From CBDDFQ01 sp965227035 (GTDB lineage: Bacteria > Pseudomonadota > Gammaproteobacteria > Burkholderiales > Burkholderiaceae_C), in the NCBI GenBank assembly GCA_965227035.1, contig OZ245724.1:310001-374000 (forward strand): a stretch of 64,000 bases of DNA, written 5' to 3'. Below are positions 8,590-17,720 of the stretch, piece by piece (the stretch's first letter is position 1; each line of letters opens with the position of its first letter). The notes under the pieces were generated by a model that was given only the letters and a program-made list of their open reading frames with translations, was not told the origin of the DNA and did not search any database. The position numbers and the translations under genes are program-made.

Positions 8590-8675
8590 TATGGGGAAGC
8601 AAATTGCCTCGACCAAGATAAATCCCTTCCAAAACATAGGTGGGGTGACCAAATGTGAAGCGGCGCGATCCTTGC

Positions 8676-9731
8676 ATGCTCGAAGGGTCTGATTCATCAT
8701 CCAGCAAGATCGATTCAAGAGGCTCCCAGGTGCCAAATTCATTCCGCTCGTTCAGGCTCCGTACTTTCTCAGTCGTAGCGTCCTCGTTGGCCCTGCTCTG
8801 CGGGCAATCGGCGGTGGCACAGGAAAAATTCACGTACATCACGAACTGGTACGCCCAGGCCGAGCATGGCGGCTTCTATCAGGCTGTTGCCGAAGGCACC
8901 TACAAGAAATACGGCCTGGACGTGACGCTCAAGATGGGCGGGCCACAGGTCAACATCATGCAGTTGCTGGCAGCAGGGCAAGCCGATTGCGTGATGGGAT
9001 CGAGCGACATTCAGATCATCCAGATTCGCGCGAGCGGGGTTCCGGTGGTGAACGTGGCGGCCATCTTTCAGAAAGATCCGCAGGTCATCATCGCGCACGA
9101 CGACGTGAAGAAATTCGAAGACCTCAAGGGCAAGACGATATACGTGAGCGCCACGGCCAATCAAAGCTTCTGGCCCTGGCTCAAGATGAAATACGGCTTC
9201 ACCGATGCGCAGATGCGTCCGTACACCTTCAACATCCAGCCCTTCGTGGCCGACAAGAACTCGTCTCAGCAGGGATACGTCACATCCGAGCCTTATTCGA
9301 TTCAGAAAGCCGGCGTGAAAGCAACCATCCTCATGATGGCCGACCATGGTTTCCCGTCGTATTCGACCATGATCACCTGCATGGACAAGACCGTGAAAGA
9401 ACGCCCGAAAGCAGTGGCCGCTTTCGTGAAAGCAACTGCCGAAGGCTGGAAAAGTTATCTCGCGAATCCGGCCCCGGGCAACGCGCTGATCAAGAAAGAC
9501 AACCCGAACATCACCGACGATTTGCTGGCTTACAGCGTTTCCAAGTTGAAGGAATTCGGCATCGTGAACAGTGGTGACGCGGCGACTCTTGGCATCGGTG
9601 TAATGACCGATGCGCGAGCCAAGGCGAGCTTCGATTTCATGGTTGCGGCGAGACTGCTCGATCCATCCAAGGTAACGTTGTCGAGTACCTACACCACGCA
9701 GTTCATCAAGGACGCGAAGGTGCTTCCTTGA
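8676..9731 (+). CDS. ABC transporter substrate-binding protein, NMT1/ThiY-like
   Basis: This periplasmic solute receptor of about 351 residues belongs to an NMT1/THI5-like importer. An N-terminal hydrophobic segment RTFSVVASSLALLCGQSAVA serves as export signal, and the mature part starts near QEKFTYITNWYAQAEHGGFY. The ITNW-x6-GFYQA and GLDVTLKMGG motifs and VMGSSDIQIIQIRASG are characteristic of the family that binds pyrimidines, riboflavin, sulfonates and related ligands. The ligand cannot be read from sequence. The start is uncertain: a GTG at 8655 is possible. It is the first gene of a three-gene operon and overlaps the next gene by 4 nt (TTGA). Confidence 0.88.
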   Translation: MLEGSDSSSSKIDSRGSQVPNSFRSFRLRTFSVVASSLALLCGQSAVAQEKFTYITNWYAQAEHGGFYQAVAEGTYKKYGLDVTLKMGGPQVNIMQLLAAGQADCVMGSSDIQIIQIRASGVPVVNVAAIFQKDPQVIIAHDDVKKFEDLKGKTIYVSATANQSFWPWLKMKYGFTDAQMRPYTFNIQPFVADKNSSQQGYVTSEPYSIQKAGVKATILMMADHGFPSYSTMITCMDKTVKERPKAVAAFVKATAEGWKSYLANPAPGNALIKKDNPNITDDLLAYSVSKLKEFGIVNSGDAATLGIGVMTDARAKASFDFMVAARLLDPSKVTLSSTYTTQFIKDAKVLP

Positions 9732-10480
9732 GGTCTGTCGCAGTCGAGGTTCTGGGAGCAGGCAAAACATATCCGGGCGGGACGCTGGCGTTATTGCCGA
9801 TCGACCTGAGCGTTGCACAAGGTGAGTTCGTGACACTGCTCGGCCCATCCGGATGCGGCAAGAGCACTTTGCTCAAGATGGTCGCAGGGCTCGTGCCACC
9901 GAGCGAAGGCAGCGTTCGCGTTTCAGCCGATCGAAAGATCGCATTCGTGTTCCAGTCTCCTACTTTGATGCCTTGGGCAGACGTAAAGACCAACGTGCGT
10001 TTGCCGCTCGATCTTGCGAAGTTACCGCGCGCGCAAGCCGATGCGCGTGTAGCAGATGCTCTTGCGCTGGTTGGGCTATCGAAGTTCGCGGATGCACTTC
10101 CGCAAACGCTATCGGGCGGCATGCAGATGCGCGTGTCCATCGCGCGGGCACTCGTGGTCGAACCCGATCTGCTGTTGATGGATGAGCCCTTCGGCGCACT
10201 CGATGAAATCACCCGCTACAAGCTGGACGCAGAGCTGCTGCATCTCTGGCAGAAGAAAAATCTCACGGTGCTGTTCGTGACCCACTCGATTCACGAGGCG
10301 GTGTATCTGTCGAATCGCATCGTGATGATGGCAGCGCGACCAGGACGAATCGTCGAAGAGTTTTCGGTGGACAAGCCGTATCCGCGCAATGCGGATTTCA
10401 TGGTGTCTCCGCAGTTCGTCAATCAGGCAAAGCTCATTCAGGACAGCCTGCTTCACGCAAGTGAAGAGGGCACCTCGTGA
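9728..10480 (+). CDS. ABC transporter ATP-binding protein
   Basis: This 250-residue ATPase subunit energises import of the ligand delivered by the upstream binding protein. It has Walker A GPSGCGKST (about 39-47), a Q-loop in FVFQSPTLMPW, signature LSGGMQMRVSIARAL, Walker B LLLMDEPFGALDE and the switch His in FVTHSIHEA. It belongs to the nitrate/sulfonate/taurine (TauB/SsuB-like) subfamily. It starts with a TTG that overlaps the preceding stop as TTGA, which suggests translational coupling. Its own stop overlaps the permease start. Confidence 0.93.
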   Translation: MRSVAVEVLGAGKTYPGGTLALLPIDLSVAQGEFVTLLGPSGCGKSTLLKMVAGLVPPSEGSVRVSADRKIAFVFQSPTLMPWADVKTNVRLPLDLAKLPRAQADARVADALALVGLSKFADALPQTLSGGMQMRVSIARALVVEPDLLLMDEPFGALDEITRYKLDAELLHLWQKKNLTVLFVTHSIHEAVYLSNRIVMMAARPGRIVEEFSVDKPYPRNADFMVSPQFVNQAKLIQDSLLHASEEGTS

Positions 10481-11256
10481 TGAAATTTCAGCGGGTGTTC
10501 TATCCCTTGTTCGTCGGCCTTGTTGCGCTCGCGCTATGGCAAGCGCTCGTCACCGGGCTCGACTTGCCGCCGTATCTGGTTCCTTCGCCGGTGCTGGTCG
10601 TGTCGACGCTCATCTCGGCATGGGGCAGCCTGTTCGCGGCTTTGCTGGTCACACTGCAGGTAACGCTGCTTGCATTCGTGCTGGCGACTTTTCTGGGCGT
10701 GGCAATTTCATTTCTGTTCGTGCAAAGCAAAAAGATCGAGACCGCGCTCTTCCCGTATGCCGTGCTGCTGCAAGTCACTCCCATCGTGGCGGTCGCACCG
10801 CTAATCATCATCTGGGTCAAGAATCCGATGGCGGCCATGACGGTATGTGCAGCCATCGTTGCGCTGTTCCCGATCATCAGCAACACCACCCTGGGCTTGC
10901 GCAGCATCGATCCTGACTTGCAAAGCTATTTCGAACTGAACAAGGCAACCCGCTGGCAGACGCTGGCGCGACTTCGCGTGCCGAGTGCGTTGCCGTATTT
11001 TTTCGGGGGGCTGCGCATATCGAGTGGGTTGTCTTTGATAGGTGCCGTAGTGGCCGAATTCGTCGCGGGCACGGGTGGCTCTGGAGCTGGGCTGGCTTAT
11101 CAGATATTGCAATCGGGCTACCAGCTCGACATACCGCGCATGTTCGCGTCGCTGCTGCTTATCTCGATGGCCGGAGTCGCGCTGTTCGCCGCTATGGCGT
11201 GGCTGAGTCGAATGGCTTTAGGGCGATGGCACGCGAGCGAGTTGTCACGCGATTGA
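10480..11256 (+). CDS. ABC transporter permease
   Basis: This inner-membrane permease of 258 residues has about six hydrophobic segments. It carries the BPD_transp_1 coupling loop around ELNKATRWQTLARLRVPSAL, where the EAA motif contacts the ATPase. Typical family features are LPPYLVPSPVLVVSTL near the N terminus and LRISSGLSLIGAVVAEFV. The ATG at 10480 overlaps the preceding stop (TGATG); a GTG three bases earlier is equally possible. It completes the importer encoded from 8676. No enzyme gene follows on this strand to reveal the substrate. Confidence 0.92.
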   Translation: MKFQRVFYPLFVGLVALALWQALVTGLDLPPYLVPSPVLVVSTLISAWGSLFAALLVTLQVTLLAFVLATFLGVAISFLFVQSKKIETALFPYAVLLQVTPIVAVAPLIIIWVKNPMAAMTVCAAIVALFPIISNTTLGLRSIDPDLQSYFELNKATRWQTLARLRVPSALPYFFGGLRISSGLSLIGAVVAEFVAGTGGSGAGLAYQILQSGYQLDIPRMFASLLLISMAGVALFAAMAWLSRMALGRWHASELSRD

Positions 11257-11261
11257 GGAAG

Positions 11262-11774
11262 CTAACCCAGATTGCCGCGCGATGTATCCACGAAAGATTT
11301 TTCTACGATGAACATGTCGGTCTTGTTCATCGAATCCTCAAATTTGATCTTTTCGATCGTCTGCTTGATGGCATCCGGCGTCGCGTCTTCCAGCTTGCGC
11401 GCGCAGGCTTCTTTCAAATGCGGAATCGACGCGTTAAGGCGGGAACACCAATAAAGAATCGCCTGCATTCGTAATTCGTCGCCCACCATCGGCAGCTTCA
11501 CCAGATCGTCCTTGTCGGGATAGAAATCGAGGATGAGTTTTTGTTTTCGGATGTCGGTCAGGATGCGCTTGAGCAGCATGGCTATGTCTCGGTCGTACGC
11601 CACGCTTGGTACCACTCTCGACTCCTGCAAACGGTTGAGTTCGAGAAACTTGCCAACATACACGCAGGTGCCGAAAGTTCGCACGTCGTCGTACGACGAA
11701 TATTCGGAAACGATCTTCGTCGGGCCAGTGTCTTTGGCCCCGAACAAGGGACGTTTTTTGAACGGGAAAAACAT
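11262..11774 (-). CDS. Hypothetical protein of unknown family
   Basis: This putative cytosolic protein has 170 residues. I chose the ATG at 11774 because GGAG lies 9 bases upstream. The longer open frame (to 11987) runs back through the terminator of the preceding pilin gene and is unlikely to be translated. The sequence is rich in Lys and Asp/Glu (RILTDIRKQKLILDFYPDKD, EKIKFEDSMNKTDMFIVEK) with no signal peptide or membrane helix. It looks like an alpha/beta protein, but I do not recognise a family. It is convergent with the ABC permease and appears less GC-rich than its neighbours. Confidence 0.6.
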   Translation of the reverse strand: MFFPFKKRPLFGAKDTGPTKIVSEYSSYDDVRTFGTCVYVGKFLELNRLQESRVVPSVAYDRDIAMLLKRILTDIRKQKLILDFYPDKDDLVKLPMVGDELRMQAILYWCSRLNASIPHLKEACARKLEDATPDAIKQTIEKIKFEDSMNKTDMFIVEKSFVDTSRGNLG

Positions 11775-11939
11775 GACAGGCGGCTCCGGGAATATCGATT
11801 TGACTTGAGCCTCGAAGTTACCGCTTTGTGCCTCATAGTTCTGTAAGCATTCGCCGTGGAAGCTGTAGGACGCGTGAGATTTGGGGGAATAAGTCACTGC
11901 TGTCCATGCAAAACGGCCAGCCTTGAAAAACTCGCGCTC

Positions 11940-11976
11940 AAAAAAAATTGCCCCCGATCCGAGAACCGGGGGCAAT
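11940..11976 (-). terminator. Rho-independent terminator after the pilin-like gene
   Basis: On the minus strand ATTGCCCCCG and CGGGGGCAAT form a perfect 10-bp stem (plus-strand arms 11947-11956 and 11967-11976). A run of seven or more T residues follows. It ends the transcript of the CsuA/B-like gene. Confidence 0.88.
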
Positions 11977-12008
11977 CGATACTGCAAATACAGGTTCGAG
12001 AGCGACCT

Positions 12009-12590
12009 TCAATAGCTGATCGTGACCGTGACCAGATCGGTATAGGTGCCGGGGACGGCGCCTGTCAGATCTGCCACCTGTCCGTATACCGCCAACGACT
12101 GGGTGTTTCCGGAACCAACGCCAGCTGAGATGCTGCTGCCGATTCCATTACCCCAGACCATCGTGCGACCGGTATCCGTGTACAGCTGGTACCCGATCGT
12201 CGATGTTCCGTTCTGAATCTTGCGACCAGAAAAATTCGTTGCGCCACCAGCGTGCGTACCCGCATCCAGCGCGACCACATACGGCGTCGTGTTGGAGCAT
12301 TGCACGCTGAGCGAAGCAGTCGAATTCAAGGGTACTGCTGCCGCAACCGGATCGATACCGCTTCCGAAATTCATGGCCGATCCGGCGATGGTGCAACTGC
12401 TGGTGAAGTTCGCGCTGACCTGAAAATTCGACGAACTCGCGGCCGCGTACACCGGCGAAATGCCCAGCGTCAAAGACACGATTCCGACGAACAGTTCGAG
12501 TGCTTTTTTCCGCACACGACTTCGAGTGATCCCCGGACTGGGTCCGGCGCGAGCAGCACTCGATCTACTTCGCTTCTGAAGTGATTTCAT
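12009..12590 (-). CDS. CsuA/B-like (spore coat U domain) secreted pilin subunit
   Basis: This 193-residue exported protein carries one spore coat U (SCPU) domain, the fold of archaic chaperone-usher pilin subunits such as CsuA/B. The long basic N terminus is followed by the signal core LELFVGIVSLTLGISPVYA. The mature domain begins SSNFQVSANFTSSCTIAGSA and includes LSVQCSNTTPYVVALDAG, a Cys pair expected to be disulphide-linked. It ends YTDLVTVTISY, a donor-strand-type last beta strand. GGAGAG lies just before the ATG. No chaperone or usher gene is nearby, so it is either an orphan subunit or a free-standing SCPU protein. A strong terminator follows. Confidence 0.85.
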   Translation of the reverse strand: MKSLQKRSRSSAARAGPSPGITRSRVRKKALELFVGIVSLTLGISPVYAAASSSNFQVSANFTSSCTIAGSAMNFGSGIDPVAAAVPLNSTASLSVQCSNTTPYVVALDAGTHAGGATNFSGRKIQNGTSTIGYQLYTDTGRTMVWGNGIGSSISAGVGSGNTQSLAVYGQVADLTGAVPGTYTDLVTVTISY

Positions 12591-12812
12591 TTCTCTCCAC
12601 GGTTAGGTTGATGAACCGATTCACTTTACGAACTTGCGAGATTCGCGGGTAGTGGGTGGCCGTGGACCCGGCCCGTGGACATGTCTAACAGTTGATGTAG
12701 GGGAATGCCTTCACGGCTGGGCCGGATTTGGCAGGAGGTGGATATCTGAGCCGACTCTCCGATACGATTGCTGCAAACTGCCAACCTGCAGCAGATCGAG
12801 TAATGAGGCTTC

Positions 12813-13367
12813 ATGAGCAGCGATTCCAAACGGCTTGAAAGCGCCCGCGCGCAGTGGGTTTGGCGAGGCGATAAGCGGCCGCCGTTCGCCGATGTTCCCA
12901 AGTCGGGACAGGTTTCGGTTTGGGATTTCCCGAGGCCGCCCGAGCTCGTGCGCGAATCACGCGAAATCGTCGTGCTCTGGGGTGACCTGGAGGTGATGCG
13001 TACACGCGGCGCGTGGGCGGTCCGCGAAACGGCGCACCCACCCACCTTCTACTTGCCACTTGCCGACGTGCGTCCCGGACTGTTGCAGCCTGCAGGAGGT
13101 GGCTCGTTCTGTGAGTGGAAGGGACCGGCGGTCTATTGGAATCTGGTAGACGGCGCACGACGCCTGGATCAGGTCGCCTGGAGTTACCCAAACCCGTTGG
13201 CTGGTGCGGAGCCAGTCGCCGACTGCGTGGCCTTCTATGCCCACAATCTTGAATGCAGTGTCGGCGGCTCGAAGGTCCGGCCACAGCCGGGACCTTTCTA
13301 TGGCGGCTGGATTACGCCGGATCTGGCGGGTCCGTTCAAGGGTGGACCTGGGAGTGGGGCTTGGTAG
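12813..13367 (+). CDS. DUF427 domain protein
   Basis: This 184-residue protein matches the DUF427 family. ESREIVVLWGDLEVMRTRGA, the RETAHPPTFYLPLADV motif, FCEWKGPAVYWNLVDG and VAFYAHNLECSVGG occur in the usual order. The family has a small beta-barrel fold and is sometimes labelled a nucleotidyltransferase-like domain, but its function is not established. There is no signal peptide and it has no obvious operon partner. A GPFYGGW C-terminal motif is also typical. Confidence 0.85.
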   Translation: MSSDSKRLESARAQWVWRGDKRPPFADVPKSGQVSVWDFPRPPELVRESREIVVLWGDLEVMRTRGAWAVRETAHPPTFYLPLADVRPGLLQPAGGGSFCEWKGPAVYWNLVDGARRLDQVAWSYPNPLAGAEPVADCVAFYAHNLECSVGGSKVRPQPGPFYGGWITPDLAGPFKGGPGSGAW

Positions 13368-13547
13368 TGGATGGTTTGGCTGAAGCGCCCTCAACTGGAG
13401 CTATAGAACGCTATTGAACGCCGCGAAAAACCGCTGCGGGCAAATCGACATCCCAAAGTAAGCCGTAGTTCAAATTGAATCCGGTACTTTATTCACCGCC
13501 GAACTCCAGCCTCAAAAACTTTGTATTAGTCCTCGAGCAACTGCGTC

Positions 13548-13952
13548 TCAAGGTTCCCAACGAACTAGGTCGGGGCTATCGAATTCATACTCCAGGACTT
13601 GAAATTCGATGCTGCCTTCCCTCAGAAATGCACTACTGGCTTTGGCTGGCGGTATGTAGCTAGGACCGCGGATCAGAGTCCAGCCTTGCTGAACCGCCCG
13701 TTCAATAGACCTCTCGATTTCATCCGAAGCGAAAGCGAGATGTAGAAAACGGATGCGATCGCAACTCGGGTTTTCGATTAACTCGATCTTGACTCCATTG
13801 GGATCGCCGAGCATCGCGATATTTTGGCCGGTCGCAGTCGCGTAACCCTTGCGTATCAAACGCAGTCCGTCGGTCGATTCGAATGTAGCGATGTACTCAT
13901 CGAGATCGGGCACCTCAAGCGCGACATGATCAATGTTTTTCAAGCTCATCAT
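13548..13952 (-). CDS. VOC (glyoxalase-like) family protein
   Basis: This 134-residue protein has a vicinal oxygen chelate fold with two beta-alpha-beta-beta-beta modules. The first contains NIDHVALEVPDLDEYIATFE and the IELIE strand. The second contains RIRFLHLAFASDEIERSIE and the terminal IEFQVLEY. The candidate metal ligands are H9, E57, H71 and E116-type positions. AAGGA precedes the ATG (13952 or 13949). It is divergent from a LysR regulator with only about 60 bases between them, the usual arrangement for a regulator and its target. The substrate is unknown. Confidence 0.85.
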   Translation of the reverse strand: MMSLKNIDHVALEVPDLDEYIATFESTDGLRLIRKGYATATGQNIAMLGDPNGVKIELIENPSCDRIRFLHLAFASDEIERSIERAVQQGWTLIRGPSYIPPAKASSAFLREGSIEFQVLEYEFDSPDLVRWEP

Positions 13953-14014
13953 TTTTCCTTCAAAATGGACTTTGGTTGCAGCTATACCGGCCCTGAACTT
14001 GCTTGCGCATCTAC

Positions 14015-15004
14015 ATGCCTAAAACCAAAACGAAGCCCGAAGCCGAACGGGCACAGAAGTCAGAAGGCTCGCTCGCAAAGGTGATGCCGCGCCTTGGCTC
14101 TAAACCACATCCAAGTTTTACGACCGCCGCCTTGAATTGCTTTTTTACAGCCGCGCAGCTCGGCTCGATCCGCGCGGCGGCCGACTATCTTCACATTGCC
14201 CCGTCGGCAGTCAGTAGGCACATCACCAAACTCGAGGATGCGCTTGGAGCTGCACTCTTCGAGCGCCTGCCCAGAGGGATCCGATTGAGTAGTGCGGGTG
14301 AAGTTTTTTTCTTCCATACGCGCGAAAGCTCCAAGCAAATCGAACGTGCGCGCGCACTCATTGCAGACATGCAGGGACTCAAACGCGGCATGGTCACTGT
14401 CGCGACCACCGAAAGTATTGCGACTGGCCTTTTGCCGCCACTGATTGCAGAGTTCTGGAAGAGGCATCCGGAGATAACCATCACACTGCAAACCACTCGA
14501 AGCAATCGCGCATTTTCTGGGGTCGCTGCAGGCGAGTTCGATCTCGCGATTGGTTTCGACAAGCCGCCAGACGTGCCACTGCGGGTTCTCGCTAGCGCCA
14601 AACTGGTGATCGGTGCGTGGCTGCCCAAGCGCCACAAGCTCGCATCTGCAATGTCTCTCAAGCTTGCCGATTTGATCGACAGTCGTTTGCTTTTGCCGGA
14701 TCACTCGATTCGTCTTCGCAGCCTGCTCAATCCACAATTGCGAAGTCTCGGAAATTTCGAGCCGCGTTTGTTGTCGAATTCGACCTCGGTACTCGAAATG
14801 CTCGCTGCGGAAGGCAGCGGCGTCGCCATCTTCACAAAGATCGGTGCAAGCGAAGTCGCCAAAAAACAGTTCGTTCCGATAGAAGACTTTTCCCGGGTGT
14901 CGCAAACGCTTCAGCTCTGCGCACGCGACTCGGGACTCTCGCCATCTGGGCTCGCGCTCGCAAATCATATTTCAGGCCCCATTCGTGCACTGTCCGATTT
15001 TTGA
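14015..15004 (+). CDS. LysR family transcriptional regulator
   Basis: This 329-residue protein has an N-terminal winged helix-turn-helix (about 33-92: AALNCFFTAAQLGSIRAAAD, followed by AVSRHITKLEDALGAALFER). The periplasmic-binding-like effector domain starts near MVTVATTESIATGLLPPLIA. A non-conserved Lys-rich extension of about 30 residues precedes the DNA-binding domain. The ATG at 14015 is preferred over the TTG at 14003. It is divergent from the VOC gene and convergent with the amidohydrolase operon ending at 15030, so either could be its target. Confidence 0.9.
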   Translation: MPKTKTKPEAERAQKSEGSLAKVMPRLGSKPHPSFTTAALNCFFTAAQLGSIRAAADYLHIAPSAVSRHITKLEDALGAALFERLPRGIRLSSAGEVFFFHTRESSKQIERARALIADMQGLKRGMVTVATTESIATGLLPPLIAEFWKRHPEITITLQTTRSNRAFSGVAAGEFDLAIGFDKPPDVPLRVLASAKLVIGAWLPKRHKLASAMSLKLADLIDSRLLLPDHSIRLRSLLNPQLRSLGNFEPRLLSNSTSVLEMLAAEGSGVAIFTKIGASEVAKKQFVPIEDFSRVSQTLQLCARDSGLSPSGLALANHISGPIRALSDF

Positions 15005-15029
15005 TTCTTTTGATTCTTCACTCGAATTT

Positions 15030-16382
15030 CTAACGAGGTACGTGACTCAGAGAATCGAGTTCGGAATAGTCGGGCAGTTGCACATCAAGTCGTTTGCCGC
15101 GACGCACGACGACACGATCGTGCTGTGATCGACACATCAATTCGTTGATCGTCCTAGCGTTGAAAATCACGAAGTTTGCATCGCTGCCCTTGACTATGCG
15201 ACCTCGGCCGTTCGCCATGATTTTTGCTGGAATCTTTGTAGCGAGCGTGGGTGCAGTTGCGAAAGGATGATCGAGGTGGAGAACGCGAACGGCCTGCCTG
15301 AACGTGTCGAACATATCGTGATCGCCGTAGGCATGGAATGCGTCGCGACAGTTGTCACCTGCCACAGCAACGTTTACTCCCGCGGCAAGCAGCTCCTTGA
15401 CCAGCGTGACTCCACGCCACCGCGGAGTTCGAGATGCTTGCCTGTCCTGCAAATACATGTTGGTTGCGGGGAGGCTGACTATCGACAAGCAGGCATCTCG
15501 AACGAGTGAAATAATTTTTTCGATGTCCGATTCATCCTGCAAAGCGAGATTGCAACAGTGGCCGCAAACGACACTGCCCTTGAAGTCATTTCGCATCACC
15601 GCTTGAGCCACATTGCGCAAAGTTGCAGGGGAGGGGTCGGAGTTTTCATCGACGTGCAGATCAACGTTCAATCCGCGCTCTGTCGCAAGTTTGAACAAGG
15701 CATCCAGCGCAGCATCGACGCCGGTACCCTCCACGCTCGGGGATTTGGAACTGACGCTCGTCACTCCGCCTAAGATGCCTCCAGACCGGGCAACTAGATC
15801 AGCAATTTTCACACCATAGTCGGCCAAATAAACATCGATTGGAAACAGCGACGCAGCCTGCAAATCGATGCGCGCCTTCCATTGCTCGCGCAGCTTCGTG
15901 AACACGGCCCAAGAAATCTCAGCCTGTCCTGCATGCGAGTCAAGGTGCGTGCGAATCGCGTCTACGCCGTGCGCCTCTGCGCATCGAAGGCCGAAGTCCA
16001 TGCGCTTGTAGACATCGTCGTGAGTCCAGAACTTCGTTCTGTCACGGTGCGATGCGTCGCGCGCGCCCTGAAATGTTCCTGCATCGTTCGCCGATCGTGT
16101 GATGAAGTGCCCCTTGTCGAGGTGTGTATGCACGTCGACGAACATCGGCCATGTCTGCCGATTCGTCAGATCGAAAGCAATTTCCAATTGCGAATTACCA
16201 GGCGGGGAAATACAGAGAATCTTTCCGTTCTCAACTGTAATATCGACCAATACACATCCTTCGATGTCTGGCGCGTTTTGAGCGGTGGCGGGCAGATCCG
16301 ACTTCTCAAGCACACAAGCAGGAATCCTCGCATTCTTCAACGTGTAGTGGGTAGCAACCGGGATCTCAATGACTTGCTTCAC
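15030..16382 (-). CDS. Amidohydrolase, cytosine deaminase (CodA)-like
   Basis: This metal-dependent amidohydrolase has 450 residues. It carries the CodA-type motif set: VDVHTHLDKGH (H85, H87, K90), LHVDEN, GHCCNLA and VAGDNCRDAF. This set is typical of deaminases and hydrolases acting on cytosine, isoguanine and related N-heterocycles. The catalytic domain is flanked by the small beta-sandwich. The GTG start at 16382 overlaps the upstream gene's stop (GTGA), indicating coupling. It is the last gene of a seven-gene minus-strand operon with an ABC importer and two oxidases. Deamination or ring hydrolysis of a nitrogenous heterocycle is the likely role; the precise substrate is unknown. Confidence 0.87.
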   Translation of the reverse strand: MKQVIEIPVATHYTLKNARIPACVLEKSDLPATAQNAPDIEGCVLVDITVENGKILCISPPGNSQLEIAFDLTNRQTWPMFVDVHTHLDKGHFITRSANDAGTFQGARDASHRDRTKFWTHDDVYKRMDFGLRCAEAHGVDAIRTHLDSHAGQAEISWAVFTKLREQWKARIDLQAASLFPIDVYLADYGVKIADLVARSGGILGGVTSVSSKSPSVEGTGVDAALDALFKLATERGLNVDLHVDENSDPSPATLRNVAQAVMRNDFKGSVVCGHCCNLALQDESDIEKIISLVRDACLSIVSLPATNMYLQDRQASRTPRWRGVTLVKELLAAGVNVAVAGDNCRDAFHAYGDHDMFDTFRQAVRVLHLDHPFATAPTLATKIPAKIMANGRGRIVKGSDANFVIFNARTINELMCRSQHDRVVVRRGKRLDVQLPDYSELDSLSHVPR

Positions 16383-17695
16383 GCTGCAACGCCCTCATTC
16401 GATTTCATCACTCTATCCATCACGTCATCGGAAACTTCGCCCAAAGCATGTGCGATACGAACGATATCGTCGAACGCGAGTGCGCCATCTTCGTAGACGA
16501 CGCGACCATCAACGATAGTCATTCGCACGTCATTTGGTCCTGCCGCCTGCACAAGCATGGTCGATGCCACTTCCGGGTTCATGGGTTGCAGATGCACGCG
16601 GTCTGCTCTCAAAAGTGCCAGATCCGCTGGTGCACCTTTTGCGATAATTCCCGCACGAAGCATTAGATGCTTCGCTCCGTTTGCCCCGGACATTTCTACA
16701 CCGACGTTGGGATGAATAACGTCAGCGCGGAGCTTTTGACCTCTTTGCACGAAAGCGGTCATGCGCATGGCGGCAAACATATCGAGGCGCTGCGTTGCCT
16801 TTGCGCCATCGGTCCCCAAAGCAACGGATACGCCTCGTTCGATCATGTCAGCAACACGTGCAACGCCTGATCCGATGCTTAGATTGGATGCGGGGCAATG
16901 AACCACGCCAGTGCCAGTTCGTACAAGTATTGATATGTCCTCATCGTCGAGCCAAATGGCGTGTGCCAACAATGTTCTCGGTGCAAGAACACCAAGGTTT
17001 TGCAGATGAACAATGGGACTGACACCGGTACGCGCCCTGGTGCGTTCTGCCCACTCTGGCGTTTCCGCGCAGTGCATATGAAACGGAACATCAAACTTTT
17101 TCGCGAGTTCGAAAGCTTCGACAATCTGTTTGTCGCTCGAAGATTCGAGATCGTGAACCGAGACTGCAAACGTTACACGGCCATCGCTTTTCGGAGCGCC
17201 CTCGAGAAACGCTCTAGTCGCAGACAGCGGTGGTAGAAACGGAATTCCGTCGCCGCAAAACGGGGCGACGACAATGCGAATGCCAAGCTCGCGCGCCGCG
17301 CGTATTGCTACGTTAGGGCAAACACACATGTCGAGAACGGATGTCACGCCGCCTGCAAGGAGCTCCGCGAACGTGGCAAGTGCGGCAACGTACATATCGT
17401 TTTCAGTAAGAACCTTTTGCTCCGCCCGCACCGCAGCCAGCCACGGATCCAACCCGAGTCCTATCGTGCCGCCGCGATTAATGCTCGAGTGTGAATGCGC
17501 ATGTGCGTTGACCAGGCCGGCGAACAGTGGTGCACCGCAGCAATCAATTTCACGAAGAGCTTCTTGAGTGGTAGCGCCCTTCCCGAAGTCGTGAATGACG
17601 CCGTCCTGGACCAGCAGCCACCCACGAAACACACCATCTGCCGCGCCGGGATTGGCTACGACGATGGCGTCTTTAAAAAGAAGATTTTCCTTCAA
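16379..17695 (-). CDS. Amidohydrolase, chlorohydrolase/deaminase (TrzN/AtzA/SsnA) group
   Basis: This metal-dependent hydrolase has about 438 residues. The motifs are GLVNAHAHSHSSINRG (metal His pair), FHMHCAE, TLLAHAIWL and ALGTDGAK. These match the subtype III amidohydrolases that deaminate or dechlorinate purines, pterins and triazines. I chose the TTG at 17695 because AAAGG lies six bases upstream and it avoids overlap with the preceding gene; the frame stays open to 17785. It differs from the CodA-like neighbour, so the operon encodes two distinct hydrolytic steps. Substrate unknown. Confidence 0.85.
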   Translation of the reverse strand: MKENLLFKDAIVVANPGAADGVFRGWLLVQDGVIHDFGKGATTQEALREIDCCGAPLFAGLVNAHAHSHSSINRGGTIGLGLDPWLAAVRAEQKVLTENDMYVAALATFAELLAGGVTSVLDMCVCPNVAIRAARELGIRIVVAPFCGDGIPFLPPLSATRAFLEGAPKSDGRVTFAVSVHDLESSSDKQIVEAFELAKKFDVPFHMHCAETPEWAERTRARTGVSPIVHLQNLGVLAPRTLLAHAIWLDDEDISILVRTGTGVVHCPASNLSIGSGVARVADMIERGVSVALGTDGAKATQRLDMFAAMRMTAFVQRGQKLRADVIHPNVGVEMSGANGAKHLMLRAGIIAKGAPADLALLRADRVHLQPMNPEVASTMLVQAAGPNDVRMTIVDGRVVYEDGALAFDDIVRIAHALGEVSDDVMDRVMKSNEGVAA

Positions 17696-17720
17696 GCTGT
17701 ACCTTTGTTCAGATGAACGT

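Noticed and set aside
8590..8675. Thiamine-pyrophosphate riboswitch before the NMT1-type importer
   Set aside because: The region is under 90 bases and lacks the conserved TPP-aptamer sequence blocks.
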